The translations under genes were made by a program, and so were the position numbers. A stretch of DNA of 64,000 nt, from positions 1,612,001 through 1,676,000 of the forward strand of contig NZ_JARUMJ010000001.1 of NCBI RefSeq assembly GCF_036898465.1, in the 5' to 3' direction. Source of the stretch: Streptomyces sp. B21-105 (GTDB lineage: Bacteria > Actinomycetota > Actinomycetes > Streptomycetales > Streptomycetaceae). This document shows, in pieces, positions 7,301 to 16,870 of the stretch (position 1 is the stretch's first letter; every line of letters begins with the position of its first letter). Under the pieces are notes generated by a model. It did no database searches, was not told the DNA's origin, and saw only the letters and a list, made by a program, of their open reading frames with translations.

Positions 7301-9718
7301 ATGACCGACGCACGTTCCCGCGCCATCGAGTTGCTCGGTCGCATGACCCTGCACGAAAAGGTCGCGCAGCTGACGTCGCTGATCCCGACAATGCTCTTCG
7401 ACGCCAAAGGCATCCGCCCGGACGTCGCCGCGGCCAAGCTGGCGAATGGCATCGGCTACATCGAACCGCACATGGGGGGCTTTCCGGCGAACGCGGCCGA
7501 ACTCGCCCGGCTCAACAACGCGGTACAGCGCCACCTGGTCGAGAACACCCGCCTGGGCATTCCCGCGATCATGCACATCGAGGCGCTGAACGGTGTGAAC
7601 GCCCCCACCTTCACATCCTTCCCCACCGCGATCGCCCTCGCGGCCACCTGGGACACCACCGGGGTGGGCGAGATGGCCGCACTGACCCGTCGGCAGATGC
7701 GATCCGTGGGCCTGCACCACGCCCTGTCGCCGCTGCTCGACATCGCCCGCGACGCGCGATGGGGCCGAGTTCACGAGACGTACGGCGAGGATCCATACCT
7801 GGTCAGCGCGCTGGGAGTGTCCTTCGTACGCAATCTTCAAGGCGAGTCGCTGCTGGACGGGGTCATCGCCACCGGCAAGCACTTCCTCGGCTACGCAATG
7901 AGTGAGGCCGGTCTCAACATGGCGACCGTGCCGATGGGAGCGCGCGAGCTGCGGGAGGTGTACGCGCGCCCCTTCGCCGCCGCCATCCAGCTCGCGGGAC
8001 TGGGCTCGATCATGAACTCGCTCGCCGACTGGGACGGAGTGCCCGCTGCCGCCGACCCTCGGGTGTTCCGCAAGATGTTGCGCGACCAACTCGGGTTCAA
8101 CGGCACCGTCGTGTCGGACTGGCTGTCGATCGAGAACCTCGTGACCCATCATCGCGCCGCGCGCGATGCACGCGAAGCGGGCGTGCTCGGCATGCGGGCC
8201 GGCATCGACGTGGAAATGCCCGAGCCGTTCGGCTACGGCGACAACCTCGTCGAGGCCGTCCGCGACGGCGAGATTCCCGAAACGACCGTCGACGAGTCGG
8301 TCCTCCGCGTACTGACGCACAAGTTCCAACTGGGCCTGTTCGAGAACCCCTACGTGGAAACCGACCCGGTGGAGATCATGTCCGTGGCGCAGGAGGGCCG
8401 CGACCTCTCCCTGCGTCTTGCGCGCGAGTCCGTCACGCTCCTCAAGAACGACGACGGGGTGCTCCCACTCAGCGGCGCCCCGCGCATCGCGGTCGTCGGA
8501 CCTCATGCCGAGGCTGTGGGCACGGCCTTCGCCCCGTACACCTTCCCCTCCTTCATCGAGCTGACCCGAGCACTGCTGAACGGCAAGACGAGTTCCATGG
8601 TCGGTGTCGAAAACCTCGACTCCTTCGGCCCCGACGACGCCTACGTGCACGAGGAGATCGGCGACCTGCTCGCCATGAGCGAGGACGAGTTCGCGAGGTC
8701 GCGCTACGAAGCGGTCTCCCTGGCGGACGCCCTCCAAGCCGCGCTACCCGACTCCGAAATCCTCGTCGCAACTGGATGCGGAGTCACCGACGGGGCCGAG
8801 GGGATCGGCGCGGCAGTCGACGTCGCGCGTGATGCGGATGTCGTGGTCCTGGCACTGGGCGGCGTGGCGCGATGGTTCTTCGGTGAACGGACGGAGGGTG
8901 AGGGTGCGGACACCGCCGATGTGACGCTGCCGGATGTACAGCGTCGGCTCGTGCACGAGATCGCCGCGCTCGGCAAGACGACCGTCGGCGTGATCTTCTC
9001 GGGCCGCCCTCTCGCCCTTGGTGACGTCGAGCCCGAGCTCGACGCCATCCTGCTCGGGTACTACGGCTCGCAGTTCGGCACACCTGCCGTCGCGGAGATC
9101 CTCAGCGGCACGGCCGAGCCGCAGGGCCGCCTGCCGTACACGATCCCCCGCTCCAGCGGTCAGGTCCCCCTCCATGCGGGCCAGCGGTTCGGCAGCGGAT
9201 ACCGCCGTCGGGAAGGCGATCCGCACGGCGGATACGTGGACGAGTCCGCGGCACCGCTCTACCCGTTCGGGCACGGCCTGACGTATACCGAATTCGTCTA
9301 CTCCGACCTCCAGCTGAGCAGCACGTCGATCGCACCCGACCGCACCGTCGAGGTCACCGCGACCGTCACGAACACGGGCGACCGCCCAGGCGTAGAACTC
9401 ATGCAGCTCTACGTCGAGGACGATGCGCCCGGCGTGTCGAGGCCGGCGCTCCAGCTCGCGGGGTTCCATCGCCTCGAACTGCAGCCAGGGGATCAGGCGA
9501 CGGTGAGATTCGCTCTGGAACTCCCGCTGCTGGCCTACCTGTCCCTGGACGACAGATGGGTCGTGGATCCGGGCCCGATGTGGATCTCGGTCGGCTCGTC
9601 GTCGAGTGACCTTCGCCTGCGCGGTCGCCTGGACGTCGTCGGTGACACCGTGGACGTCACGCGACGGAGGGTGTACCTGACCCACTCTGCACGGACCGCT
9701 CCTACGACGGGAACGTGA
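7301..9718 (+). CDS. GH3-family beta-glycosidase with fibronectin-III-like C-terminus
   Basis: 805 residues from ATG 7301; a longer frame back to 7088 overlaps the previous gene and is rejected. The barrel contains PAIMHIEALNG (substrate loop), GKHFLGY (about 192-198) and the nucleophile strand GTVVSDWLSIE with likely catalytic Asp 273. The sandwich domain includes LAREWVTLLKN-like LARESVTLLKN and GRLPYTIPRSSGQVPLHAG, and the end, from PLYPFGHGLTYTEF onward, is an Fn3-like domain of about 110 residues (VTATVTNTGDRPGVELMQLYV). This layout is that of beta-glucosidases and beta-xylosidases of GH3. No secretion signal is seen, so it likely completes cytoplasmic breakdown with the preceding GH3 enzyme. 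Confidence 0.88.
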   Translation: MTDARSRAIELLGRMTLHEKVAQLTSLIPTMLFDAKGIRPDVAAAKLANGIGYIEPHMGGFPANAAELARLNNAVQRHLVENTRLGIPAIMHIEALNGVNAPTFTSFPTAIALAATWDTTGVGEMAALTRRQMRSVGLHHALSPLLDIARDARWGRVHETYGEDPYLVSALGVSFVRNLQGESLLDGVIATGKHFLGYAMSEAGLNMATVPMGARELREVYARPFAAAIQLAGLGSIMNSLADWDGVPAAADPRVFRKMLRDQLGFNGTVVSDWLSIENLVTHHRAARDAREAGVLGMRAGIDVEMPEPFGYGDNLVEAVRDGEIPETTVDESVLRVLTHKFQLGLFENPYVETDPVEIMSVAQEGRDLSLRLARESVTLLKNDDGVLPLSGAPRIAVVGPHAEAVGTAFAPYTFPSFIELTRALLNGKTSSMVGVENLDSFGPDDAYVHEEIGDLLAMSEDEFARSRYEAVSLADALQAALPDSEILVATGCGVTDGAEGIGAAVDVARDADVVVLALGGVARWFFGERTEGEGADTADVTLPDVQRRLVHEIAALGKTTVGVIFSGRPLALGDVEPELDAILLGYYGSQFGTPAVAEILSGTAEPQGRLPYTIPRSSGQVPLHAGQRFGSGYRRREGDPHGGYVDESAAPLYPFGHGLTYTEFVYSDLQLSSTSIAPDRTVEVTATVTNTGDRPGVELMQLYVEDDAPGVSRPALQLAGFHRLELQPGDQATVRFALELPLLAYLSLDDRWVVDPGPMWISVGSSSSDLRLRGRLDVVGDTVDVTRRRVYLTHSARTAPTTGT

Positions 9719-9744
9719 CACGCGAGACCGCCGCCCCGCCAGCA

Positions 9745-9782
9745 GCCCGTGGGGAGCGGACCTGACACCGCTCCCCACGGGC
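9745..9782 (+). terminator. strong hairpin after the GH3 genes
   Basis: A 15-base stem (left arm 9745-9759, right arm 9768-9782) closes an 8-base loop; the arms, reading GCCCGTGGGGAGCGG on the left, are perfectly complementary. It lies 27 bp after the GH3 stop and 137 bp before the next gene. It has no clear T-run, as is common for streptomycete terminators. It probably ends the uptake-GH3 transcript. Confidence 0.75.
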
Positions 9783-9918
9783 CTTCGCCTGGCCAACTAT
9801 CCGGCATCGCGCCGCACCCCTGGGACGGCGATGGCTGAGAGCGCCGGCAGCGACCTGGCGCCGTCCGCCGCCCTCGCCCGAAGACACCGCTCAACCGGAA
9901 GACATCGATGGGAGCCCC

Positions 9919-11532
9919 TTGCAACACCACGGCATAGACCAGGCCACGGGCCAGCTGATCGTCGGCGGTACGCCGTACCTGATCCGCGGCATCGAGGTCC
10001 ACAACTCCACCTCGTCCCACGCCGACTACCTGGAACCCGTGTGGAAGCGGTGTGCGGACGCAGCGGTCAACACCGTTCTTGCACCGGTCAGTTGGGAGCT
10101 TGTGGAACCGACGGAGGGAGAGTTCGACTTTCACTTGGTCGACGCCATGCTCTCCGGTGCGCGCGACCACGAGCTCAAGCTGGTGCTTCTCTGGTTCGGC
10201 AGCTGGAAGAACGCTTCGTCGAGCTACGTGCCGGCCTGGGTCAAGCTCGATCCGGTCCGTTTTCCGCTGCAGGTCGACGAGGCCGGCGATCCGCTGGACA
10301 ACCTCAGCCCGTTCTCCACGAACAACCGCGACGCCGACGCGGCCGCTTTCGCGGCCTTCATGGAGCACCTCGCACGCGTCGACGGCCGCGAGAAGACCGT
10401 GATCATGGTGCAGGTCGAGAACGAGGTCGGGCTGCTCGGGGCACCGCGCTCCTACGGAGCGGACGCGGCAGCCGCATGGGCGGCTCCCGTTCCGGCAGCC
10501 CTTGCGGAAGCACTGCGCAACGGAGCCTCCCCGTACGTCCAGGCCCCGGACGAGCCGTCCACCCCGACGTGGGACCTCCTGACGGGCGACTCCGACCGGA
10601 AGGCCGAGTTGTTCATGGCCTGGCACTACGCCTGCTACATCGAGCACGTCGCCGCCGCAGGCCTGGCCCGCTACGACATCCCGCTGTTCGCCAACGCCTG
10701 GCTGGACTCGAGCGTGCCGAACGGATCGGAGTCCGCGAACATCGCCGTCGCCGGCGGCAGCGCGCCGGGGGTGTTCCCCAGTGGGGGGCCACTACCGCAT
10801 GTCAGCGCTGCCTGGAAGCTGGCCGCTCCCTCGCTCGCGTTCCTCGCCCCAGACGTGTACTTCGGCGACTTCGACATCCCGTTCAAGCGCTACGCGGACA
10901 CGAACACCACCTTGTTCGTGCCCGAGATGCGCGCCGACTGCCACGGGGTCTCGCACAGCTTCCTCGCCATCGGACAGTACGGTGCCATCGGGGTCTCGCC
11001 GTTCGGCTTCGACTCCCTCGACGATGACCGCACGGTGGAGCTGCGCCGTATCTATGCGCAGCTCGCGGCGCTGGAGAACGACATCCTTGCCGCACAGCCG
11101 CGAGGGCGCGTGCGCGGCTTCCGGGTCCCGGCCTCCAAGGAGGAGACGTTCGCCCTCGGCAAGTACGAGTTCGTGATCAGGGCCTATCCGGAACACGGCA
11201 ACGGCGAGCGGTTCGGCTATGGGCTCCTGCTGCAGTTCGACGACGACGTGTTCATCGCCGTCGGCGACAACTTCACGGTCTGCCCGCGCTCGCCGGACGG
11301 CCGGCCGGTGGCCATCTTGCAGGCGGACGAACTCGTGGCAGGCACGGGCCGGCTCCGTCCGCGAAGGCGCCTCAATGGTGACGAGACGTTGTCCGGCACC
11401 GGCATCAGGATCGCGGAGCACCCGGCCCCGATGCACGGTTTCATGGCGACCAGCGGGATCCCGTCAGGGGTGGTGAGGTTCTCGCTGTACTTCCCCGGGG
11501 CGCCGAGGGGCACCGCCGCCCCGGACTACTGA
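9919..11532 (+). CDS. GH35-like beta-galactosidase/glycosidase (DUF5597 type)
   Basis: 537 residues. The N-terminal half is a clan-A barrel: GGTPYLIRGIEVHNSTSS opens it and MVQVENEVGLLG gives the acid/base strand (Glu 169 by my count); the nucleophile is probably Glu 336 in LFVPEMRADC. These are the positions expected for GH35/GH42-like enzymes; the C-terminal part (about 380-530) resembles the beta-sandwich DUF5597 that follows this barrel in bacterial proteins. No signal peptide. The start is uncertain: TTG 9919 is the only start close to the first conserved residues, and the ATG at 9908 is out of frame. Its stop overlaps the end of the convergent SDR gene by seven bases. Probably hydrolyses a beta-linked sugar in the same pathway as the GH3 pair. 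Confidence 0.75.
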   Translation: MQHHGIDQATGQLIVGGTPYLIRGIEVHNSTSSHADYLEPVWKRCADAAVNTVLAPVSWELVEPTEGEFDFHLVDAMLSGARDHELKLVLLWFGSWKNASSSYVPAWVKLDPVRFPLQVDEAGDPLDNLSPFSTNNRDADAAAFAAFMEHLARVDGREKTVIMVQVENEVGLLGAPRSYGADAAAAWAAPVPAALAEALRNGASPYVQAPDEPSTPTWDLLTGDSDRKAELFMAWHYACYIEHVAAAGLARYDIPLFANAWLDSSVPNGSESANIAVAGGSAPGVFPSGGPLPHVSAAWKLAAPSLAFLAPDVYFGDFDIPFKRYADTNTTLFVPEMRADCHGVSHSFLAIGQYGAIGVSPFGFDSLDDDRTVELRRIYAQLAALENDILAAQPRGRVRGFRVPASKEETFALGKYEFVIRAYPEHGNGERFGYGLLLQFDDDVFIAVGDNFTVCPRSPDGRPVAILQADELVAGTGRLRPRRRLNGDETLSGTGIRIAEHPAPMHGFMATSGIPSGVVRFSLYFPGAPRGTAAPDY

Positions 11533-12296
11533 TGGGTGCCGCCGTCAATACGGATCTCCGTGCCGGAGATGAAGGCGCCGTCGTCGGAGATGAGCGTGGC
11601 CACGACTGCTGCCACCACCTCCGGCGACCCGTAGCGCTCCCGGACTGCGGGAGTGAGCTTCGCGAAGAGGCTCCAGTCGGTGTCCTCCGGCACCAGTGAC
11701 GCGAAGTTCTCGGTCATGGCGCTGACGATGCCGCCAGGGCAGATGTTTACCGCGCGCAAGCCCTGCTTGGCGTACTCCTGGGCGATGCTGTGCGTGAAGG
11801 ACAGGATCCCGCCCTTGCTGGCGGAGTACGCGGCCAGGAACGGATGGGCGAACTGGGCTGACGTGGAGCTGAAGTTGACCACGACGCCGTTACCCGTCTC
11901 CAGCAGCGCGGGCAACGCGGCCCGGGTGACCAGGAACGTGCCCGTGAGGTTCACGGCAAGGACGCGGTTCCACAGCTCGAGCGAGCACTGGTGTGTATGC
12001 GCTCCGCGCAGCATGCCGGCGATGTTCACGAGCGCGTCGAGCCCGCCGAGGGTGGCAATCGTTTCACCCACGACGTCGACGACCGCGTCCGCGTCCGCCA
12101 CGTCCAGCGCCGCGGTGACGAGCCGCTCGCCGGTGCCGGCCTTCGCGGCCAGGCCGGCGGTCCCGCTGAGCCCCTCTTCCTCGATGTCCGTCGCGACGAC
12201 CGCCGCTCCTTCCTCGAGCAGCCTCAACGTCGTCGAGCGTCCGATGCCCGAAGCGGCTCCGGTGACGAACACGCGTCTGCTGCTGAGTCGTTCCAT
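11526..12296 (-). CDS. short-chain dehydrogenase/reductase
   Basis: 256 residues, classical SDR. The dinucleotide-binding motif TGAASGIG is at residues 12-19, the structural NIAGM (variant of NNAG) near 90, the catalytic Ser in NFSSTSAQF and the YxxxK pair in YSASKGG. Asp after the second beta-strand (VVATDIEEEG) favours NAD over NADP. GGAGGAACCTC gives the ATG at 12296 a strong ribosome site. It lies 55 bp downstream of the rhamnosidase gene on the same strand, so the two are probably co-transcribed; an oxidation of a released sugar such as L-rhamnose is a reasonable guess from that pairing, but nothing in the sequence fixes the substrate. Confidence 0.85.
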   Translation of the reverse strand: MERLSSRRVFVTGAASGIGRSTTLRLLEEGAAVVATDIEEEGLSGTAGLAAKAGTGERLVTAALDVADADAVVDVVGETIATLGGLDALVNIAGMLRGAHTHQCSLELWNRVLAVNLTGTFLVTRAALPALLETGNGVVVNFSSTSAQFAHPFLAAYSASKGGILSFTHSIAQEYAKQGLRAVNICPGGIVSAMTENFASLVPEDTDWSLFAKLTPAVRERYGSPEVVAAVVATLISDDGAFISGTEIRIDGGTHQ

Positions 12297-12351
12297 GAGG
12301 TTCCTCCAGGTCTCGACGGTGCGCTTGCCCTGGCCGCGAATCGCCGCCCGC

Positions 12352-15249
12352 TCATTCCGGGATCGGTACCTGGCGGTACGGCGCGATACGGACCGGCCCC
12401 ATGAGGCCGTATTGCTGCCGGGGCTTCTCGGCCTGACCCGGGAAGCCTTCCGTGACCCGAAGGCGATTGCGCAGCGGTGTCGCCACCCGGACCGTGATGC
12501 TGTTGTCTCCTTGCTTCACGTAGCCACTGAGATCGATCCGCCGGCCGACCTGGTCGGACGGTGGCAGCGTCGTGCCGTTGACCGTCACCTCGAAGGTGTC
12601 GGTGACCTGTCCGAGGTCGAGGTAGGCCCCGTCCAACCGCACGAGCCGTACCGTGGTGCGATAGGTGCCGACCCCGGAGACGTCCTCAAGGCCGGGGATG
12701 GCGGACCAGGGTGCAAGGCGGTTCAGGTGATGCTCGTGCTCGCTGACTTCGAGCTTGCCGTCCGGGCCTCGGTGCCAGTCCTCGACGGAGAGCTCCCACA
12801 CGTTCAGCTCCTGGGCTGCCCCGGTGGGAGGAACGGTCACCCTCCGTTCGGAGCCGTCGTCAAGCTTCACGGTGTACGAACCAGCCGTTGAGCCCCGCAG
12901 GAGCAGACCGCCACCGGGCGCCGTCACGACCTCTCCGCCCGTGGTGGCGACCACATGACGGGCACTGCCCGGTACGAGAACGATGATGGTGGATTCGCCG
13001 GGTGCGAGCCGCACCGGGACTGTGATCCGCCCGCGTTCTGTTCGGTACTGGGCGACTGAGGTGACCGTGCCCGTCCAGGCATCCAGTTCGTAGGGGGTGC
13101 CTCGGCCCTCCAGGGCGACCTCCTCGGACACGGCTCTTTCCGAGGAGTTGTGCAGGTGATACAGCGCGCCTCGCGACAGTGTGCGACGCAGGGCGAGCAC
13201 GGCGGGAGCGACGCGCGTGTCCGCTGCGGGACGGATGCCGAGCACCTCGAAGACGGCGGGCAACCCGCTCGGTTCGGCGACGTGGCGTACCGAGGCCTGC
13301 TTGAGCAACAGGTCCATCAACTCGGCCAGTGCCGCATCCTGCTGTGCCGCCCGGTGGGCGCCAGGCGTGCGGGTCGGCGGCGCACCGACGATCACTACGG
13401 GCAGGCCGCTGCGGGCGTGCGACAGCAGCAGTCGGGCGGTGGCTATGGGCAACGTGGGCTGGCGGTCGAGGATCAGCGCACGATAGGCGGGTCCTTCCGG
13501 GGCAAGGCGCCGGTCACGTACGCGGGTTCCGTCGAGTTGTGCCGGGCCGGCGAAGTCGTAAGTGAAGCCGTCCAGCCCGGCCGGGATGCGCATGCCGGTC
13601 CCGTAGGCGTGGCGGTAGACGACCAAGTCCACCGAAGGCCTGCCCTGGCGCAGGGCGAACTGCGTGCGCGCAGTCCAGTCGACGATCTTGCCGGTGTCGT
13701 TCCACGTGGGCTGGCGCGGCCCCCATGCCTCGGAGAAACCGTTGCCGCCCTGGAGGGTGAACGGTGAGAAGCCGGGCCAGGTGGTTCCCAGGCCCGCCTC
13801 GGTGGCGAAGCCGTGATAGACGACCTGGTTGACACCGTGGGCGAAGGCGGCGTTGAAGTGCTTGAGCATCTGCGGCCAGGTCTGCGCGTACGCCTCGCCG
13901 TAGATCGCGCAGCCTTCGAGCGAGAAGACGCGCTGCCCGGACAGGTGCACCGCACCGGACGAGAGCCATCGGTATGGCTCGTCGGTGTAGTCGGGCGCCG
14001 CGCCGAGCGACTCGGTCTCGTTGATGTCGAGGGCCGCGCCGATCGTGGGAACGTCGGTGGTGGTGCCGTAGGGCTGGGCCCGCAGTCTCAGGCCCATGGC
14101 GTGCGCCCAGGACTTCAGTGGCTCGACGTGCTCACTGATGTACAGGTCCGTGAGCGTGTGATAGTAGTCGTCGCGGACGCGGGCGCCACTGTCGTCGGTG
14201 AACGCGAAGTCCGGGGTGTCGTCGGGTGTCACGCTCGTGTACTGCCGGTGGATCCGGTCGATGAACAGCACCGGCAGGTTGTCGATCAAGGAGTAGCCGC
14301 GCAGCTTCTTGAAGCGCGCCGGAAGTTCCCGGGACCAGTGCTGGGCGGAGTCCAACTCCAGGGAATCTTCGAAGAGATCCCCTCCGTTGTCCTGCAGCAG
14401 ACTGCGCAGGCGGGGCGTCAGGACGCGCTCGTCCCAGTAGCTGGTTACTGCCCGGGTACCGGCGGCACTGAAGTGGTCGACGACATACGCCGCCTCTGTC
14501 GTGGCGGCCTGGCCGACGACGGCGGCCTGGCCGGTGCCGCGCTGCCAGAACGCGAACAGCAGCCACTGCCCATCCGCTGGGGCGGTCCAGGCGAGGGTGC
14601 CGTCGCTCACCCGTCCTGTGAGGTCGATCCGGGAAGCCCGCTCGAGCAGTACGGGCTTCGCGTCGGTTGGGCCCGCGCAGCGAAACGCCTGGACCGCTAT
14701 CAGGGTTTGCTCGGTGACGCCCGCGTGCGGCTGCGGGGCCGCCGGCACGGGCCCGTCGTATGCTTCGCCGCCCGCAAGGACCGCACGCCCGTAGGCGATC
14801 TCCTGGGCTGCTTCCGGGCTGTCCGGCGACAGCCCGGGGGCCACCAGCGGCCAGGCCGGGCCCACGGTGAGATCGATGCGCACCCCGTGCCTGTGACCGG
14901 CGGCGACCGCCTGCTCCAGGCGCTCGGTGAGCACAGCGCTGCCCCAGCCGTACTGCTGAGCGTCGGCGGTGACGATGCACTGGATCTCGACTGCGCCGAA
15001 ACCTCGGCCTGCGATCGCCTCGATCTCCGCGTCGATGGTTTCCGCCGCGATCTCTCCGCACGGCCACCAGTAGCGGATCTTCGGCCGGGCATTCGCAGGC
15101 GGGTGAGCGAACCGCCGGACGAAGGCGCTGTCCAGCCCGGTCGACGAAGAGGCGGCAGCGCTCTTGGCCCCGGCCCACAAGGTCCCCGTGGGTGCCAGCG
15201 TCACCGCGGCCGCGGTCGCACAGAACTGTCTGCGGGAGAAACGGGACAC
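12352..15249 (-). CDS. TAT-exported GH106-type alpha-L-rhamnosidase
   Basis: 965 residues from GTG 15249. The N-terminus SRRQFCATAAAVTLAP is a twin-arginine signal, so the folded protein is exported. The mature part starts PPANARPKIRYWWPCGEI followed by GFGAVEIQCIV and RIDLTVGPAWPL, a pattern I associate with the large bacterial alpha-L-rhamnosidases of family GH106, which also share the size of about 950-1100 residues. Later blocks are DINETESLG, VFSLEGCAIYGEAYAQTWPQ and NQVVYHGFATE. The last 150 residues form a beta-sandwich (DLGQVTDTFEVTVNG) like a galactose-binding fold. It would release rhamnose outside the cell; the SDR gene follows in the same operon. Family assignment is by pattern memory only. 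Confidence 0.75.
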   Translation of the reverse strand: MSRFSRRQFCATAAAVTLAPTGTLWAGAKSAAASSSTGLDSAFVRRFAHPPANARPKIRYWWPCGEIAAETIDAEIEAIAGRGFGAVEIQCIVTADAQQYGWGSAVLTERLEQAVAAGHRHGVRIDLTVGPAWPLVAPGLSPDSPEAAQEIAYGRAVLAGGEAYDGPVPAAPQPHAGVTEQTLIAVQAFRCAGPTDAKPVLLERASRIDLTGRVSDGTLAWTAPADGQWLLFAFWQRGTGQAAVVGQAATTEAAYVVDHFSAAGTRAVTSYWDERVLTPRLRSLLQDNGGDLFEDSLELDSAQHWSRELPARFKKLRGYSLIDNLPVLFIDRIHRQYTSVTPDDTPDFAFTDDSGARVRDDYYHTLTDLYISEHVEPLKSWAHAMGLRLRAQPYGTTTDVPTIGAALDINETESLGAAPDYTDEPYRWLSSGAVHLSGQRVFSLEGCAIYGEAYAQTWPQMLKHFNAAFAHGVNQVVYHGFATEAGLGTTWPGFSPFTLQGGNGFSEAWGPRQPTWNDTGKIVDWTARTQFALRQGRPSVDLVVYRHAYGTGMRIPAGLDGFTYDFAGPAQLDGTRVRDRRLAPEGPAYRALILDRQPTLPIATARLLLSHARSGLPVVIVGAPPTRTPGAHRAAQQDAALAELMDLLLKQASVRHVAEPSGLPAVFEVLGIRPAADTRVAPAVLALRRTLSRGALYHLHNSSERAVSEEVALEGRGTPYELDAWTGTVTSVAQYRTERGRITVPVRLAPGESTIIVLVPGSARHVVATTGGEVVTAPGGGLLLRGSTAGSYTVKLDDGSERRVTVPPTGAAQELNVWELSVEDWHRGPDGKLEVSEHEHHLNRLAPWSAIPGLEDVSGVGTYRTTVRLVRLDGAYLDLGQVTDTFEVTVNGTTLPPSDQVGRRIDLSGYVKQGDNSITVRVATPLRNRLRVTEGFPGQAEKPRQQYGLMGPVRIAPYRQVPIPE

Positions 15250-15399
15250 AGCGGCTCCAGATGAAGTGATCCCCGGCAGTCGGGAGTTGGTGTGCCGGGC
15301 ACCCTTTCATCGCCTGGGCCGTTCGGTGTCGGTCGATCCCGGTGACCGGGAGCGCCTCACGTGGTCCCTCAACCCTCAAGAAGAGGCAGCAGTCCCGCC

Positions 15400-15930
15400 G
15401 TCAGCAAAGTTGCGCCATCCGGCGGGGCGTTCAATCACCCTCGCCGCCGTCGAGCACCTGGTGCAACCAGGCGCGTTCGGCCTGGCTGATGCTGCGGACC
15501 ATGAGCAGCATGCCGCGGCGGTAGGGATCGGCGGTCTCCTCCGCGGACAGCGGACGATCACCCTCGTAGAAGAAGCTCGCGGAAGTCTCCAGGAACTCCA
15601 GCCGGCGCCGCAGCACGGCGTGCTCGCCGGAAGAGCTCCGGTTTGCCGATCGCAAGCTGAAGTGCGACGACTCCGCCCATAGAGTTGCCGACAACGTCGG
15701 CCTGCTGCAGTCCGAGCCCGTCGAGCAGCGCTCGCACGGCCCGCGGCGCGGCCAGCATGGGGTGCCTGTCGGTCGGATCGCTGATACCGAAGCCAGGGAA
15801 CTCCAGGACGAGACAGCGGAATTGCCGCGCAAGCGTCGGCAGGTTGTGCCGGAAGTTGCGCCAGCCGGTGACAACCGGGCCCCGACCCGTGCAGCAGGAG
15901 CGGGTCAGAGCGATCCAGAGAAGCGCTTCC
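15400..15930 (-). pseudogene. alpha/beta hydrolase relic (meta-cleavage-product hydrolase type)
   Basis: Read from 15930 down, one frame gives DPLLLHGSGPG (oxyanion HG), the next gives WRNFRHNLPTLARQFRCLVLEFPGFG and, after a further switch, DVVGNSMGGVVALQLAIGKPELFRR, with the nucleophile in G-N-S-M-G-G. This is the N-terminal half of C-C bond hydrolases of the HsaD/BphD type. At least one frameshift separates the oxyanion segment from the rest. At about 15640 the homology stops and the frame ending at 15431 carries an unrelated tail (FFYEGDRPLSAEETADPYRRG) that I do not recognise. The cap domain, catalytic Asp and His are missing, so no active enzyme is possible. It sits beside kstD and acyl-CoA relics of a steroid-type pathway. 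Confidence 0.6.
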
Positions 15931-15976
15931 TCCCGGGCGTGAACGCCCGGGGTTCCGCGCTAGATCAAGCTGAACT

Positions 15977-16010
15977 CCCCGGTCGCCGGCAGGGGGACCG
16001 GCGACCGGGG
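15977..16010 (-). terminator. terminator hairpin downstream of iclR
   Basis: Perfect 13-base stem: CCCCGGTCGCCGG at 15977-15989 pairs with CCGGCGACCGGGG at 15998-16010 around an 8-base loop. It begins 40 bp beyond the iclR stop (minus strand) and would end that transcript. Confidence 0.75.
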
Positions 16011-16049
16011 TCTGTACAGGGACCAGGAATCTACGCGCAGAGGCGCCGC

Positions 16050-16853
16050 TCAGGCCGTGCCTACGCGTGCCGTGCGCAGTGCGCTTTCGCCGAACAGGTC
16101 CAGAGTGATCCGCTGCGCCATGTCGTACACCAGCGGCGCGATGCGCTCCAGTGGCGACGCGTGCCCGGCGACCAGGGAAATAGCGCCGACCGGACCCTCA
16201 GGTCCCCGGATCGCCACGCCGACGCACGCGATCCCCTCGACGCACTCCCCCCGTTCGACGGCGAGCCCTCGGTCACGCCGGATACGGCCGAGTTCACGGT
16301 GAAGTGCGGGAAGGCCGTCGACGCTCGCGCCCGTCGCGGCCGGCACCCCGTCGGCGTACAACTCGTCGATCTCTTCCGGCGGCAGCCAGGCGAGCATCGC
16401 CTTGCCGAGCGCCGTGCAGTGCGCGGGTGCCCGGCCTCCGACACGGGAGGCGACAGCGGCAGCCCGGCGGCCGCCGACCTTGTCCAGGTACTCGACATAC
16501 GTCTCGTCGAGGGTGCCCAGATGTACGACGAGGTCAGTCATGACGGCGAGCTCGTGCAGCCACGGCGCGGCGGCCGCGCGCAGATCCGAGTGCCCGCTCT
16601 CCCGCGCCCCCCAGGTCCGCACTCGCCGCCCGAGGTGGTAGCCAGAGCGGGTGTGCTCGACCCACTGCAGCCGCACGAGCTGGTCGAGGATGCGGTGCGC
16701 GGTCGACCTCGGAAGTCCGGTGCGGCGGGAGACCTCCTCCAACAGCAGCCGGGTCTTCGGTCCCTCGAAGCAGTCCATGATCAACGTCATTCGCTCGACC
16801 ATCGAGGGCGGTCGCACCGCGACCTCCGGTCGTGACGACAGCGCCAGCGTCAT
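16050..16853 (-). CDS. IclR-family transcriptional regulator
   Basis: 267 residues from ATG 16853 (a GTG at 16862 is three codons further up; GAAGGG precedes the ATG at a suitable distance). The N-terminal winged helix-turn-helix is LLLEEVSRRTGLPRSTAHRILDQLVRLQWVEH; the C-terminal effector-binding domain shows HLGTLDETYVEYLDKV, APAHCTALGKAMLAWL and AIRGPEGPVGAISLVAG, all typical of IclR. IclR proteins in Actinobacteria often control aromatic, steroid or short-chain-acid catabolism. Here it is one of the few intact genes in a ruined catabolic cluster. A near-perfect 26-base palindrome lies just upstream of its start and is a good candidate for its own operator. Confidence 0.88.
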   Translation of the reverse strand: MTLALSSRPEVAVRPPSMVERMTLIMDCFEGPKTRLLLEEVSRRTGLPRSTAHRILDQLVRLQWVEHTRSGYHLGRRVRTWGARESGHSDLRAAAAPWLHELAVMTDLVVHLGTLDETYVEYLDKVGGRRAAAVASRVGGRAPAHCTALGKAMLAWLPPEEIDELYADGVPAATGASVDGLPALHRELGRIRRDRGLAVERGECVEGIACVGVAIRGPEGPVGAISLVAGHASPLERIAPLVYDMAQRITLDLFGESALRTARVGTA

Positions 16854-16870
16854 TGTCAGCACCCTTCGGC

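Noticed and set aside
7118..8737. 539-residue minus-strand open frame opposite the second GH3 gene
   Set aside because: No motif, composition typical of antisense frames, and the GH3 frame on the other strand is full length with catalytic residues.
13813..15264. 483-residue plus-strand open frame opposite the rhamnosidase
   Set aside because: Val/Gly/Arg-rich antisense translation without domains; the minus-strand frame carries a TAT signal and family blocks.
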